From Tannerella sp. (GTDB taxonomy: Bacteria; Bacteroidota; Bacteroidia; Bacteroidales; Tannerellaceae), in NCBI GenBank assembly GCA_031285565.1, contig JAITVY010000009.1, positions 1-51,247 on the forward strand: a stretch of DNA of 51,247 nucleotides, written 5' to 3'. This document shows positions 1-9,289 of this stretch, in pieces. The notes below the pieces were generated by a model. It had not been told where the DNA came from, searched no databases, and was given only the letters and a program-made list of their open reading frames with translations. How positions within the stretch are numbered: the first letter of the stretch is position 1; every line of letters begins with the position of its first letter. Both the position numbers and the translations under genes were made by a program.

Positions 1-1059
1 GACCCTCGCGTTGAACGCACTCGCGAGCATCGTTTGGATGATATTATCTTCATAGCTATCGCCTCTGTAATCTGTGGCGCAGATGGTTGGAACGATATGG
101 AAGAGTTTGGGAAATCTAAAGAAGGGTGGCTCAGGAGCTTTCTTCAATTACCCAATGGTATTCCTACCCATGACACGTTTAACCGTTTGTTTTCTGCCTT
201 GAACCCTGAAGAGTTAGAGAAGTGTTTTGTCGAATGGACCCGTTCAGTGGTTCATTTATGCGAGCATGAAGTGATCGCCATAGATGGCAAATCCATGTGC
301 GGCACCCGCGATGCCAGCAATAAAAGCATTGTGCACATGGTCAGCGCATGGGCTGACAGGAATCACATTGTGCTGGGGCAAGTTAAAGTAGATGAGAAAA
401 GTAATGAAATAACAGCCCTTCCACGTCTGCTGGATTTACTGGTGATTAAAGGCTGTATTGTGACCATCGATGCGATGGGCTGTCAGAAAGACATAGCCTC
501 GAAAGTCATAGAGAAAGAAGCCGACTATCTGTTAGCGCTCAAAGGGAATCAAGGCAACCTGTTGGAACAAGTGGAGGATTCTTTCCGTTTTTTGCCTGTG
601 GTCAGTGTGGATGAGCAGTTGGATGCGGGACATGGTCGGGTCGAGACACACCGCTGTTCGGTGATAAGCGATTTATCCATGATTGAAGCTAAAGATGAAT
701 GGGCCGCTTTACGTTCTTTGGTAAAGATTGAATCGGAACGTTACATCAAGAGCACAGGCAAGACAGAGAAAGAAACGAGGCTTTACATTAGTAGTTTGCC
801 GGCAGATGCCAAATTGATCAATCAATCTGTACGTGCGCATTGGAGTGTGGAAAACTCCCTGCACTGGGTGCTTGACGTGGGATTCAATGAGGATGCCAGC
901 CGCAAAAGAACAGGATTTGCAGCACAAAACTATTCGCTTATCAGCCGTATTGCGCTAAACCTGCTTAAAAACGATAAAACCACTAAGGTAGGGGTCAGAG
1001 GAAAGCGATTAAAAGCCGGATGGGATAATCGATTCCTCATTAAACTTATCAAAAATTAG
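1..1059 (+). CDS. ISAs1-family transposase, N-terminus cut by window edge
   Basis: The frame is open from base 1; only the first 20 or so residues of the usual ~370-residue protein are missing. The N-terminal ISAs1-type region is clear (ICGADGW, then LPNGIPTHDTF). A DDE nuclease core follows, with candidate Asp in AIDGKSMCGT, Asp in TIDAMGCQKDIA and Glu in the WSVENSLHWVLDVGF box. The ALKGNQ motif between the second Asp and the Glu is typical of the family. No frameshift or internal stop is seen, so the protein may be functional if its 5' end is intact. A TTG at base 34 could be taken for a start, but the family alignment continues upstream of it. The enzyme moves its own element by cut-and-paste and has no metabolic link to the genes that follow. 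Confidence 0.9.
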   Translation, partial: DPRVERTREHRLDDIIFIAIASVICGADGWNDMEEFGKSKEGWLRSFLQLPNGIPTHDTFNRLFSALNPEELEKCFVEWTRSVVHLCEHEVIAIDGKSMCGTRDASNKSIVHMVSAWADRNHIVLGQVKVDEKSNEITALPRLLDLLVIKGCIVTIDAMGCQKDIASKVIEKEADYLLALKGNQGNLLEQVEDSFRFLPVVSVDEQLDAGHGRVETHRCSVISDLSMIEAKDEWAALRSLVKIESERYIKSTGKTEKETRLYISSLPADAKLINQSVRAHWSVENSLHWVLDVGFNEDASRKRTGFAAQNYSLISRIALNLLKNDKTTKVGVRGKRLKAGWDNRFLIKLIKN

Positions 1060-1073
1060 ATGCGTCGGCCCTG
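1060..1073. repeat. ISAs1 right terminal inverted repeat
   Basis: ATGCGTCGGCCCTG begins directly after the transposase stop and matches the family pattern CAGGGC...GCAT read on the other strand. It defines the right edge of the element; the left partner is outside the window. Confidence 0.75.
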
Positions 1074-1398
1074 CTAACTACCCGCCGGGGCTTGCATAAA
1101 ATTATTTATTTTGTAGATAAGAATCATGTACATATTGCACGTATTTGGGACTGTCGGCAAAATCCTACAAAGCTAAAAAAATAAGAACAAGCAGGGATAC
1201 TTGTTTTTAACAACGACATAGGCAAAAAGCCTATGCCGAACGAAAGTCTGTTACTATTAACAACTAATAAATCCATTCATATTTCATTTTATATTAGAAC
1301 TGCCTTTATCATTATTTTCAACAAAAACCACTTATTTCTTCAACCACGTCCTCAAACACAGATAACATACTGCGTATTAAATCAATACAACCTTTCGA

Positions 1399-1470
1399 TG
1401 TAACATAGACCGGTGATATTTGTAACATAAAACAAAAAGATGTAACATAATCGAAAAATCTTGTATCATT
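1399..1470 (+). promoter_or_regulatory. Candidate HTCS operator: four direct repeats about 21 bp apart
   Basis: TGTAACATA occurs at 1399, 1421 and 1441, and the variant TGTATCATT at 1462. Starts are 22, 20 and 21 bp apart, about two helical turns, so all copies face the same side of the DNA. The array lies ~30 bp upstream of the -7-like box. A two-unit version with 21-bp spacing recurs at 27821-27850, between the GH2 gene and the first HTCS. That fits direct-repeat binding by AraC-type domains of HTCS regulators. Binding itself is inferred. Confidence 0.6.
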
Positions 1471-1498
1471 TTTACTCTTCTCTCATCAACATCAATTT

Positions 1499-1506
1499 TA
1501 TATTTG
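1499..1506 (+). promoter_or_regulatory. Candidate Bacteroidetes -7 box for susC
   Basis: TATATTTG matches the Bacteroidetes -7 consensus TAnnTTTG. No convincing TTTG -33 box is seen at the usual distance, as expected if an activator bound at 1399-1470 substitutes for it. Initiation just downstream would leave a ~250-nt leader. Confidence 0.45.
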
Positions 1507-1763
1507 CAAAGTTCTGTTTCATTCTTTTAATAGGTGTATAAAAAGTGGGTACAGAACAAATCGTTTGTCTCTATACAGAAAATGAAATTCACAAAACACA
1601 AAGTGAGAACATATAGAAAGTTTACCGATTAAATAGAAATAGCCTATGATATAAGAAAAACAACAGAAAAACACAATCAAAAAAGACTCTTATACAGAGT
1701 TCGCACGATCACATTTAATGACAAGTAACAGAGTAATAAATTGATTTTAAAATAAAATATCGT

Positions 1764-4700
1764 ATGAATAAACACAATAAAAAATTGCACAGGGAGGTTT
1801 CTTGCTTTAAACAAAAGAGGAAACCGATGTTGACCGGATTGCTAATGTTACTCATTAGTATTTTCAGTACTCAAATGTATGCTCAAAACAGAACAATTAG
1901 CGGTACGGTCGTCGACACAAACGGCGAAACGGTTATTGGTGCCAACGTACAGGTTAAAGGAACTACCATTGGTTCAATCACTGACATCGATGGTAAGTTT
2001 GCATTTGACGCTCCTCAAAGCGGTACGTTGGTGATTTCTTATATCGGTTATAAAACACAGGAACATCCTTTAGGCCAGGCTATCATAAATATTGTATTGG
2101 AAGAAGATCAGGAAGCGTTGGATGAAGTGGTTGTCATTGGCTATGGAGTTGTCAAAAAGCGGGATCTTACCGGTGCGGTGACTCAGGTGAATGCGGAAAA
2201 GCTGATGGCTACGGCTCCTACGACAATTCAGGAGGCCTTGCGCGGTAAAGCAGCCGGGGTGACGGTTGCAGGGGCCGGGTTGAATGCGGATCCTGTGATC
2301 CGTATCCGTGGAAACCGTTCCATCAGCGCATCGAATGATCCGCTGTTTGTTATTGACGGAATACCGTCTTCAAGCGGTATTAGTGTGATTAATCCGTCGG
2401 ACGTGTCTTCCATTGAAGTATTGAAAGATGCTTCGGCTACGGCGATTTATGGCGCCCGTGGTGCAAACGGCGTTATTCTTGTAACGACCAAAAAAGGAGA
2501 AGAAGGACGGGTGAACGTGGAGTATAACGGCTACCTGTCCATCGGAAAGATAGATAACTATCGCAGAGTACGTAACCCGTCGGAATATCTGGAGTATCTG
2601 CGCGAAGCCGATCGTAAATATACGTATGACGGACAGGGAGGCTGGGCGTTGGATCCTACTTCAGTGTACGCATCCCTGACGCCAAGTTGGGAAAAGGACC
2701 AGAAACTTGAATATATCGGTTCCAGAGACCAGTCGGGATATGTGTTGGAATCCGTGCGCCGCGCATGGACGAACGGCACTTATGATCCGTCGAAACTTCG
2801 TGGGTTCGACTGGCAGGGAGCCGGTTTCCGCGATCAGGCCATTTCTCACAATCACAATGTCAGTATCCGTGCGGGAGGTAAAGATACCAAAGTGTTTATA
2901 TCCGGTTCTTTTATGGATAACGAAGGAATTACACCCCGTTCTTACAGAAGCCGTTATACGTTACGCATGAATCTGGATCAGAATCTGGGTAAATATATCA
3001 ATATGGGGGCGACTACCAATTTTGCATACTGGGAATATTTTAACGGAACCGGTGTCGGAAGTAACTGGAATCCCCTCGGCACTCCCTATTATTCACCGGG
3101 CGGAAGCGGTGAATATGGAGTAGGCGGCGATGTGACACAAGACGGTGATCCTAATTTAGGATTAGTGCCGCATCCTACCGGTGAAGGTATGTTATGGAAT
3201 CCGTTTTATGATTTTACGGGAACTCAGGGTAAAACCAAACGAAACCAGATAGACGCCACACTTTATGCTCAGGTAAAACTGGAGAATGGTTTGTCATATC
3301 GCGCCAATTTCGGGACGAACTATTACAGTGGGCAAGAACAGATGTTTTACTCTGCAGCCTCAACATCACAGGGTTTTGGCGATTCAAGAGCCTATCAGAA
3401 TGTATTGTTTGAAAGAGGCTGGACTTTTGAAAATATCCTGAACTATACCAAAACTTTTGGCAAACATAACCTGACGGTAACAGCCGTTCAGTCTTCCCAG
3501 AAATTTATGAATGAACCTCTTACGGCGAACGGTGTAGGTCTCCCTATCGAATCGCAATTGTATTATAATCTGGGTGCGGCGACAACTGCACAGGCAATAA
3601 CCAGCGATTATACGCAATGGACGATGATGTCGTGGATGGGACGTGCCATCTATGGGTTCAGGGATAACCGTTATATGTTGACGGCATCTTTACGCTATGA
3701 CGGTTCTTCCCGTTTGGCGGACGGGCACAAGTGGGTTGCTTTTCCATCGGCAGCGTTGGCATGGCGTGTGTCGGACGAGGACTTCATGGAGGATTTCGCC
3801 GGCGTAGTCAGTAACCTGAAACTGCGTCTTGGATACGGTAAGACCGGAAACTCTGCCGTTAATCCTTATCAGACAATCGGTCAGATTACAAGCAGCCGCT
3901 ATACATGGGGAGAAGAAGGCGTCATGGGGTATGCTCCGAGCTCGCTTCCCAATAATAAATTAACCTGGGAGACGACGGACCAGTACAATGCCGGTATAGA
4001 CTTTGGCTTTCTGAAAGGGCGTATATCAGGTTCTGTTGATTTGTATAAGCAAAAAACGTATGACTTATTGATGCCCCGTGTTCTTCCTGAAGTTTCCGGT
4101 TTCGGAAGTATTATTCAGAATGTGGGGGAAACGGAAAATAAAGGGCTTGAAATCTCGGTTGAGACCATTAATTTCGAAAAGAAAAATTTCAAGTGGAGTA
4201 CAAATTTGCAGTTTGCAACCAACAAGGAACAAATCGTTAAACTGGCATCCGGAAAAGAGGATGATGTTGCCAATATGTGGTTTGTCGGACGTCCTGTCGA
4301 TACTTATTATGATTATGTAAATACGCCTTCTGTCTGGGGCTACTCAAAAGAAGATATGGAAGAAATGGCTAAATTCAATGCAAACGGTGAATCTTACAAA
4401 CCGGGTGATTTACGGTTTGTCGATCTTGACGGCGATTATAAAGTCAATGATCAGGATCGTACCTACCGGGGACAAAAAATGCCTAAATGGACGGCCGGTA
4501 TGGGAAACAGTTTCAATTACAGGGATTTTGATCTGTACATATTTATGTATGGAATGTTCGGGCATACGGTTTATACGGATCCGGGCGTAGGACATGACGG
4601 ACGAATGAATACCACCTATGCGAACTATTGGACGCCCGAAAATACGCAAGCACGTTACCGGAAGCCGACCAAAGGAGACGCCGCTCAGCCTCATCAGGAA

Positions 4701-4970
4701 GCATACTGGTATTTTAAAGGAGATTTTATACGTATTTCGGATATTACATTGGGTTATACGCTTCCTTCGAAGTTGACACGGCAGATCGGTTTACAGAGAG
4801 CCCGGATTTATGCTCAACTGCAAAATCCGTTTACATTCACCGGTTATCCGTTCAATGATCCGGAAGGTTCAATAAAAGGACGTTCACGTAATTATGCAAA
4901 TAAACAGCAGACATTTGAAGAAGGAACTACAATGAAATATTATATGTTCGGAATAAATTTAACATTTTAA
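1764..4970 (+). CDS. SusC-like TonB-dependent outer-membrane transporter (xylan locus)
   Basis: This 1068-residue protein would import xylo-oligosaccharides across the outer membrane using TonB energy, capped by the SusD-like lipoprotein encoded 19 bp downstream. After a long basic leader and signal peptide (cleavage probably after MYA, ~residue 40) come a carboxypeptidase-regulatory-like domain (~45-115), the TonB-box region (DEVVVIGYG, ~120-128), the plug (~130-235, with SSIEVLKDASATAIYGARG) and the 22-strand barrel ending in an aromatic C-terminus (YYMFGINLTF). There is no STN domain, unlike the second SusC in this window. That matches control by an HTCS rather than by sigma/anti-sigma signalling. 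The ATG at 1764 is the first in frame and precedes the leader peptide. Assignment to xylan rests on the neighbouring GH10 and GH67 genes. Confidence 0.95.
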   Translation: MNKHNKKLHREVSCFKQKRKPMLTGLLMLLISIFSTQMYAQNRTISGTVVDTNGETVIGANVQVKGTTIGSITDIDGKFAFDAPQSGTLVISYIGYKTQEHPLGQAIINIVLEEDQEALDEVVVIGYGVVKKRDLTGAVTQVNAEKLMATAPTTIQEALRGKAAGVTVAGAGLNADPVIRIRGNRSISASNDPLFVIDGIPSSSGISVINPSDVSSIEVLKDASATAIYGARGANGVILVTTKKGEEGRVNVEYNGYLSIGKIDNYRRVRNPSEYLEYLREADRKYTYDGQGGWALDPTSVYASLTPSWEKDQKLEYIGSRDQSGYVLESVRRAWTNGTYDPSKLRGFDWQGAGFRDQAISHNHNVSIRAGGKDTKVFISGSFMDNEGITPRSYRSRYTLRMNLDQNLGKYINMGATTNFAYWEYFNGTGVGSNWNPLGTPYYSPGGSGEYGVGGDVTQDGDPNLGLVPHPTGEGMLWNPFYDFTGTQGKTKRNQIDATLYAQVKLENGLSYRANFGTNYYSGQEQMFYSAASTSQGFGDSRAYQNVLFERGWTFENILNYTKTFGKHNLTVTAVQSSQKFMNEPLTANGVGLPIESQLYYNLGAATTAQAITSDYTQWTMMSWMGRAIYGFRDNRYMLTASLRYDGSSRLADGHKWVAFPSAALAWRVSDEDFMEDFAGVVSNLKLRLGYGKTGNSAVNPYQTIGQITSSRYTWGEEGVMGYAPSSLPNNKLTWETTDQYNAGIDFGFLKGRISGSVDLYKQKTYDLLMPRVLPEVSGFGSIIQNVGETENKGLEISVETINFEKKNFKWSTNLQFATNKEQIVKLASGKEDDVANMWFVGRPVDTYYDYVNTPSVWGYSKEDMEEMAKFNANGESYKPGDLRFVDLDGDYKVNDQDRTYRGQKMPKWTAGMGNSFNYRDFDLYIFMYGMFGHTVYTDPGVGHDGRMNTTYANYWTPENTQARYRKPTKGDAAQPHQEAYWYFKGDFIRISDITLGYTLPSKLTRQIGLQRARIYAQLQNPFTFTGYPFNDPEGSIKGRSRNYANKQQTFEEGTTMKYYMFGINLTF

Positions 4971-4989
4971 TCATACTAAAAAGATAGAT

Positions 4990-7065
4990 ATGAAAAATCT
5001 TATTAAATATACGATAATGATCGGCGCCGTCGGATTATTTTTGGTGTCTTGTTCGGACTTTCTGGATGAAAAGGGATATAAAACAGACTATACCTATTAT
5101 GAATCGGATGAAGGTCTTGATGCACTGGTTGCATCCTGTTACCAGAATGGGCGTGGAATGTTTTCAACATCAAATACGCCGTCAGGTATTATCTTTCAGG
5201 AAATAGGTACGGATATGTACACAATAGGAGGAGATGGCGGAACAGATTTTGCTTTATATACATCGGCCATGAATCCGTCGAATGAGATTTTTGCTTCGTT
5301 CTGGACAGATTGCTATAACGGAATAGCAAGGGCTAATCTCGGTTTGAAATACCTGAATACCAATACAACCATGGCGGAGGATATAAAGAAAGTCCGCGAA
5401 GGCGAATTGTTGTTTTTGCGCGCTTATTATTATTTTGTACTTGTAGTGCACTATGGATCCTGTCCGTTGGTATTAGAGCCTGTTGATGAGCCGAAACTTG
5501 ATTTTTTGCGTGTGGCGCAGAAAGAAATATGGGCGCAGGTTATAGCAGATTGTACGGAGGCTTGGAATTTATTGCCATGGGCTGACACCGAAGGAAAGGT
5601 GACCGGCGACTATGGCCGTGCAAGTAAAGGAGCTGCAGGACATTTGCTGGCAAAATCGCATCTGTTTTTGTATTGCCAACGGTACGCCCAAGGCCAATCC
5701 GACGCGAATATGAATGAAGATCGCGGCGGTACGGACGCCGATTTGGATAAGGCGATACAATACGCAAGCGCCGTTTGTAATTTCGGTTCGGGATCGGGAA
5801 GCGGCAGTAATCATTCGCTGGCGAAGAATTTTTCGGATCTGTGGCGGTTTGACCAAAAGACAGGCGGGCCGACTCCGGGCGATTATGCCGGATCGGAAGT
5901 CCTTTTCAATATACAGTTTTCAACGAATCATCTTTTCAATAATCAGCCTCCTACGGAACTTAGTACCGGAGGAAACTGGCTGCATATGATGTATACGACT
6001 CAGGCCGATGGAATGCCGATGGTAACAGCGAATGGCAATGGTACAGAGAGCGTTTCGTGGGGAACGAGTATGGGGATCGGACGCGATCTGATTACGGGAC
6101 GCGGATGGAGAAGAGCATCTCCAACCCCTTATTTATATGCTGACGATGGTCTCTATGGCCCGAAGCATTATGTGGGAACGAAGCATGGAAAATTAATAGA
6201 TTCCCGCTTGTATAAGTCTCATGTCTGGGTTTATTATGCCAATCAGGAACCAAATGTTCCATGGACGGAATTTTTGAACGCGGCCGGAAGTTTTGATCCG
6301 GCAAGCATTGGAAAAATAGCGGGAGACCAGCGTTATTCAAATGGAGATACGGCTATTGTTTTCTCAATGGAAAATGTGGAAAAACGTTTCTCCAACGGGA
6401 CCCGGTCGGAAAAACTGGCTTTGGCCCGTGCCGCCGAACATTACTGGTATATTCCGATGCAATCCATTACAAAAACGGATATCGGAAACAGGGGAGACCG
6501 CGACGGAATTACAAATACGTTTCCTACGTTAATCAAATACCTGGATAGCAGGCGCGCATCAGCCAACGATCAGGCCGGATTCAGGGATTATTTTTGCTTT
6601 CGCCTGGCTGAAACTTATATATTGCTGGCCGAAGCGCTGGCTATGAAAGGAGATTATGCAAATTCTGCCGCAGCGTTAAATGTGGTTCGTGAACGTGCGG
6701 CATGGAAAGACGGAGAAACAAAGTTTTCGCATTTTTTCAAATATGACGGAGGGGATATCGCCGATCTTACCAAATCTACCGTAGAGGATATGCTGGTTAC
6801 GGCAGGTTTTATCAGTAGTATGAGCGAGCAGGAAAGAATGGTCTTCTTTCTTGATGAAACCGGACGTGAAACAGAGGGCGAGCTGCATCGTTTTGAGCAA
6901 TTAGTGCGTAACGGCGCGGATTTCTTTGTGTCATTATTGAAGGAACGTAATTATTTTGCCGGGCCGAATGTGAAGCCGTTCCATCGTTTTCGTCCCATTC
7001 CTCAAAAACATATTGACCGCTTAGATCCTGCGGACCCGAATCCGCAGAATTACGGATATTATTAA
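4990..7065 (+). CDS. SusD-like outer-membrane glycan-binding lipoprotein (xylan locus)
   Basis: This surface lipoprotein partners the SusC barrel as a lid and substrate-binding subunit. A type II signal peptide ends in LVSC with Cys21 as the lipidation site, followed by an acidic SDFLDE stretch. RagB/SusD features follow: the N-terminal tetratricopeptide region (EGELLFLRAYYYFVLV around 140) and the C-terminal SusD domain with LAETYILLAEALAMKGDYANSA and the PIPQKHIDRLDP ending. At 691 residues it is longer than most SusD proteins (~500-600), with extra loops around 260-480. It follows susC by 19 bp, so the two are co-transcribed, and a strong hairpin lies 3 nt after its stop. No SusE/F-like surface binding protein follows it, which is unusual for a xylan locus. 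Confidence 0.93.
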   Translation: MKNLIKYTIMIGAVGLFLVSCSDFLDEKGYKTDYTYYESDEGLDALVASCYQNGRGMFSTSNTPSGIIFQEIGTDMYTIGGDGGTDFALYTSAMNPSNEIFASFWTDCYNGIARANLGLKYLNTNTTMAEDIKKVREGELLFLRAYYYFVLVVHYGSCPLVLEPVDEPKLDFLRVAQKEIWAQVIADCTEAWNLLPWADTEGKVTGDYGRASKGAAGHLLAKSHLFLYCQRYAQGQSDANMNEDRGGTDADLDKAIQYASAVCNFGSGSGSGSNHSLAKNFSDLWRFDQKTGGPTPGDYAGSEVLFNIQFSTNHLFNNQPPTELSTGGNWLHMMYTTQADGMPMVTANGNGTESVSWGTSMGIGRDLITGRGWRRASPTPYLYADDGLYGPKHYVGTKHGKLIDSRLYKSHVWVYYANQEPNVPWTEFLNAAGSFDPASIGKIAGDQRYSNGDTAIVFSMENVEKRFSNGTRSEKLALARAAEHYWYIPMQSITKTDIGNRGDRDGITNTFPTLIKYLDSRRASANDQAGFRDYFCFRLAETYILLAEALAMKGDYANSAAALNVVRERAAWKDGETKFSHFFKYDGGDIADLTKSTVEDMLVTAGFISSMSEQERMVFFLDETGRETEGELHRFEQLVRNGADFFVSLLKERNYFAGPNVKPFHRFRPIPQKHIDRLDPADPNPQNYGYY

Positions 7066-7067
7066 TT

Positions 7068-7089
7068 GTCTGGCTAGAAATAGCCGGAC
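7068..7089 (+). terminator. Hairpin directly after susD; attenuator candidate
   Basis: A 9-bp stem (GTCTGGCTA pairing with TAGCCGGAC, one G-T pair) with a GAAA tetraloop starts 3 nt after the susD stop. No T-run follows, so it is more likely an RNA-stability or partial-termination element than a full terminator. Such a site would keep susCD transcripts above those of the downstream enzyme genes. Confidence 0.6.
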
Positions 7090-7180
7090 TTCAAACAAGG
7101 TTTAATAATTATAGGAAATACAAATCAGATCAAGGCAAAATAGGGATAATATAAAACATTACATATAGACAAAAAAATAA

Positions 7181-9112
7181 ATGAAAAACAGATATTATAA
7201 ATGGGTATTACTCCTTAGCCTTTACATTAGCTTCACCTTTCTGTGTGAAGCTAATGTAAAACTTCCGGTATTGATCTCGGACGGAATGGTTTTACAACGG
7301 AACCAAAATATAACCATATGGGGTATGGCTGATGCAGGCGAACAGGTTGAGATTGTATTTTTAAAGAAAAAATATAACACAACAACCGGTCAAGATGGAA
7401 AATGGCAAATTTCATTACCGCCTCAGAAAGCAGGAGGCCCATATACAATGAAGATAAATGATCTTGAGCTCAATGATATTCTGGTTGGCGATGTATGGTT
7501 GTGCTCCGGACAATCGAATATGGAACTACCGGTCCGTCGTGTCCTTGATCTGTATGCCGATGAAGTAAAGGACTACAGCAACCCGATGATACGATATGTA
7601 AAAACACCTACGTCTTCCAATTATCATCATCCTCAGCCTGACATACCATCTGTTAGCTGGGCAACTTTAACACCCGACAATGCATTGTCATATGCTGCGA
7701 TATGCTATTTCTTTGCAAAAGAATTACAGGAAACCCTGCATGTTCCCATCGGAATCATCAACTCATCGGTCGGAGGTTCTCCAATAGAATCATGGATCAG
7801 CGAAGATGGTTTGCAGTCGTTTCCTCATTATTTACATGACCGCGACCTGCACCAGTCGGATGAATATGTCCGGAAAGCAGGACAGCTCGACCATGAACGG
7901 AGAGCATTATGGAATCAGATTTTATACAAAGAAGACAAAGGATTGCATGAAAACCCAGAATGGTATGATCCGGCTTATAACGACTCCAACTGGGCAAAAA
8001 CAGATTTAAATAATAAAAGTTGGAATCATGACGGATCAATGCCTGTAAACGGCACTTTCTGGTTTCGTAAAGACATCGATTTGCCGGCACATCAAACTGA
8101 TAAAGAAGCCGTTTTACGTTTAGGTTGCATCGTAGACGCCGATTCTGTTTTTGTAAACGGCATTTTAGTAGGCACCACTCCTTATCAATACCCTCCGCGT
8201 ATTTACACAATTCCTGCAGGTATATTGAAACAAGGAAAAAATAATATAACCGTACGTTTATTCAGTTATTCCGGAAAAGCCGAGTTTGTAGACGAAAAAC
8301 CTTACAAACTCATCATTGGAGACGAAGAAATTGATCTCAGGAAAGATTGGAAATACAGGTTAGGAGTACGCATGCCCGCTTATCAGGGAGTACCCACCAC
8401 ACAACAAAAACCAACCGGGTTTTATAACGGGATGATTGCACCGTTGAAAAACTATGCAATCTGTGGAGCCATATGGTACCAGGGAGAATCGAACACCGGA
8501 CGATACCATGAATATGGTGACCTGCTGATATCCCTGATCAATGACTGGCGCACGTTATGGCAACAACCCGGATTACCTTTCCTGATCGTCCAGTTACCGA
8601 ATTTTCTGAAAACATCTCCCGAGCCATCCGATGGAGACTGGGCGCATATGCGGGAAGCACAGTTGAAAGCGACACAGACCATACCAAACACTGCATTAGC
8701 GGTGGCGATTGATGCCGGAGAATGGAACGATATTCACCCGCTGAATAAAAAAGATATAGGTCACCGGTTGTCTTTACAGGCACAAAAGATTGTTTATGGT
8801 AATCAAAAAATTATAGCTGAGGGCCCTGTTTACAATTCGATGGAAATAAAAGGTAATCAAATCATCCTGTCGTTCGAAGACGGAACAAACGATCTGTTAC
8901 CGGTAGACGAATTAAAAGGCTTTGCCATTGCCGGAAAAGACAATCATTTTAAATGGGCAAAAGCCAGCATTGAAGGACAAAAGGTAATCGTCTGGAATGA
9001 CCAGGTTTCCGAACCGGTAAAAGTCCGGTATGCATGGGCTGACAATCCCGGAGAAGTTAACCTTAAAAACAAAACAGGACTTCCGGCCTCACCATTTCAA
9101 ACGAAAGATTAA
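7181..9112 (+). CDS. SGNH/sialate-O-acetylesterase-family carbohydrate esterase with inserted beta-sandwich
   Basis: Family members remove acetyl groups from sugars; in a xylan locus the likely substrate is acetylated xylo-oligosaccharide. The signal peptide covers ~1-24 and predicts periplasmic export. The SGNH block I serine is Ser112 in CSGQSNMELPV, an Asn-containing block is seen in GAIWYQGESNTGR, and the late Asp-x-His is in WNDIHPLNKK. Between the two halves (~270-390) lies a jelly-roll insert resembling the sugar-binding domain of GH2 enzymes (FWFRKDIDLP...DADSVFVNG). At 643 residues the protein is longer than simple sialate esterases for this reason. It follows susD after a 115-bp spacer with a hairpin. 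Codons 14-27 contain a perfect 16-bp inverted repeat. Sialate esterase activity is possible but does not fit the neighbours. Confidence 0.85.
   Translation: MKNRYYKWVLLLSLYISFTFLCEANVKLPVLISDGMVLQRNQNITIWGMADAGEQVEIVFLKKKYNTTTGQDGKWQISLPPQKAGGPYTMKINDLELNDILVGDVWLCSGQSNMELPVRRVLDLYADEVKDYSNPMIRYVKTPTSSNYHHPQPDIPSVSWATLTPDNALSYAAICYFFAKELQETLHVPIGIINSSVGGSPIESWISEDGLQSFPHYLHDRDLHQSDEYVRKAGQLDHERRALWNQILYKEDKGLHENPEWYDPAYNDSNWAKTDLNNKSWNHDGSMPVNGTFWFRKDIDLPAHQTDKEAVLRLGCIVDADSVFVNGILVGTTPYQYPPRIYTIPAGILKQGKNNITVRLFSYSGKAEFVDEKPYKLIIGDEEIDLRKDWKYRLGVRMPAYQGVPTTQQKPTGFYNGMIAPLKNYAICGAIWYQGESNTGRYHEYGDLLISLINDWRTLWQQPGLPFLIVQLPNFLKTSPEPSDGDWAHMREAQLKATQTIPNTALAVAIDAGEWNDIHPLNKKDIGHRLSLQAQKIVYGNQKIIAEGPVYNSMEIKGNQIILSFEDGTNDLLPVDELKGFAIAGKDNHFKWAKASIEGQKVIVWNDQVSEPVKVRYAWADNPGEVNLKNKTGLPASPFQTKD
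7221..7260 (+). repeat. Perfect 16-bp inverted repeat inside the esterase signal-peptide codons
   Basis: TTTACATTAGCTTCAC at 7221-7236 is the exact reverse complement of 7245-7260, with an 8-nt loop. In mRNA it would form a stable stem starting 40 nt into the coding sequence, positioned to slow early translation or protect the transcript. Repeat formation by chance duplication is the alternative. Confidence 0.7.
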
Positions 9113-9135
9113 ATATGAAATTAAATAATAATGCG

Positions 9136-9270
9136 AATCAGTAGTCAAAGTAGTCAAGTAGTTATCAGTTGCTTCGCAACTTTGTAGTTAAGTAGAAATA
9201 CATTTGTATTATTCTTAACTCCTTGACTACGAACGAGCGTAGCGAGTGATAACTTCTTTAACTCCTGATT
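9136..9270. repeat. Large foldable palindromic spacer between esterase and symporter genes
   Basis: Outer arms AATCAG (9136) and CTGATT (9265) plus AGTTATCA (9160) and TGATAACT (9247) enclose two inner hairpins. One is GTTGC-TTC-GCAAC at 9168-9180. The other is AGTTAAG/CTTAACT at 9186-9220 with inner AATACA/TGTATT arms. The left arm also repeats GTAGTCAA with an 8-9-nt period. It resembles a REP-type intergenic palindrome; no protein is encoded. Confidence 0.55.
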
Positions 9271-9289
9271 GATATTAATAAATGAATAT

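Larger units (their letters stand above)
1..1073 (+). mobile_element. ISAs1-family insertion sequence, 5' end outside window
   Basis: The element comprises the transposase frame plus the right terminal inverted repeat just after the stop codon. The left end lies before base 1, so target duplications cannot be checked. It sits about 0.7 kb upstream of the first SusC gene with no gene between them, and marks the left border of the polysaccharide locus in this window. Confidence 0.85.
1074..1763 (+). other. Gene-free leader between the IS and the xylan locus
   Basis: No credible coding frame is seen here. The region is very AT-rich. It holds a short hairpin at 1217-1235 (CATAGGC, AAAAA loop, GCCTATG), which is not followed by a T-run and so is a poor terminator. 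A cluster of direct repeats lies at 1399-1470 and a promoter-like box at 1499-1506. The remaining ~255 bases up to the susC start form a long A-rich untranslated leader. Confidence 0.6.

Noticed and set aside
1217..1235. Terminator for the transposase gene
   Set aside because: The CATAGGC/GCCTATG hairpin is perfect, but no T-run follows on either strand and it lies 160 bp past the stop.
9269..9289. Upstream TTG start for the GPH symporter
   Set aside because: Adds only seven residues not typical of the family; the ATG at 9290 directly precedes the conserved N-terminus.
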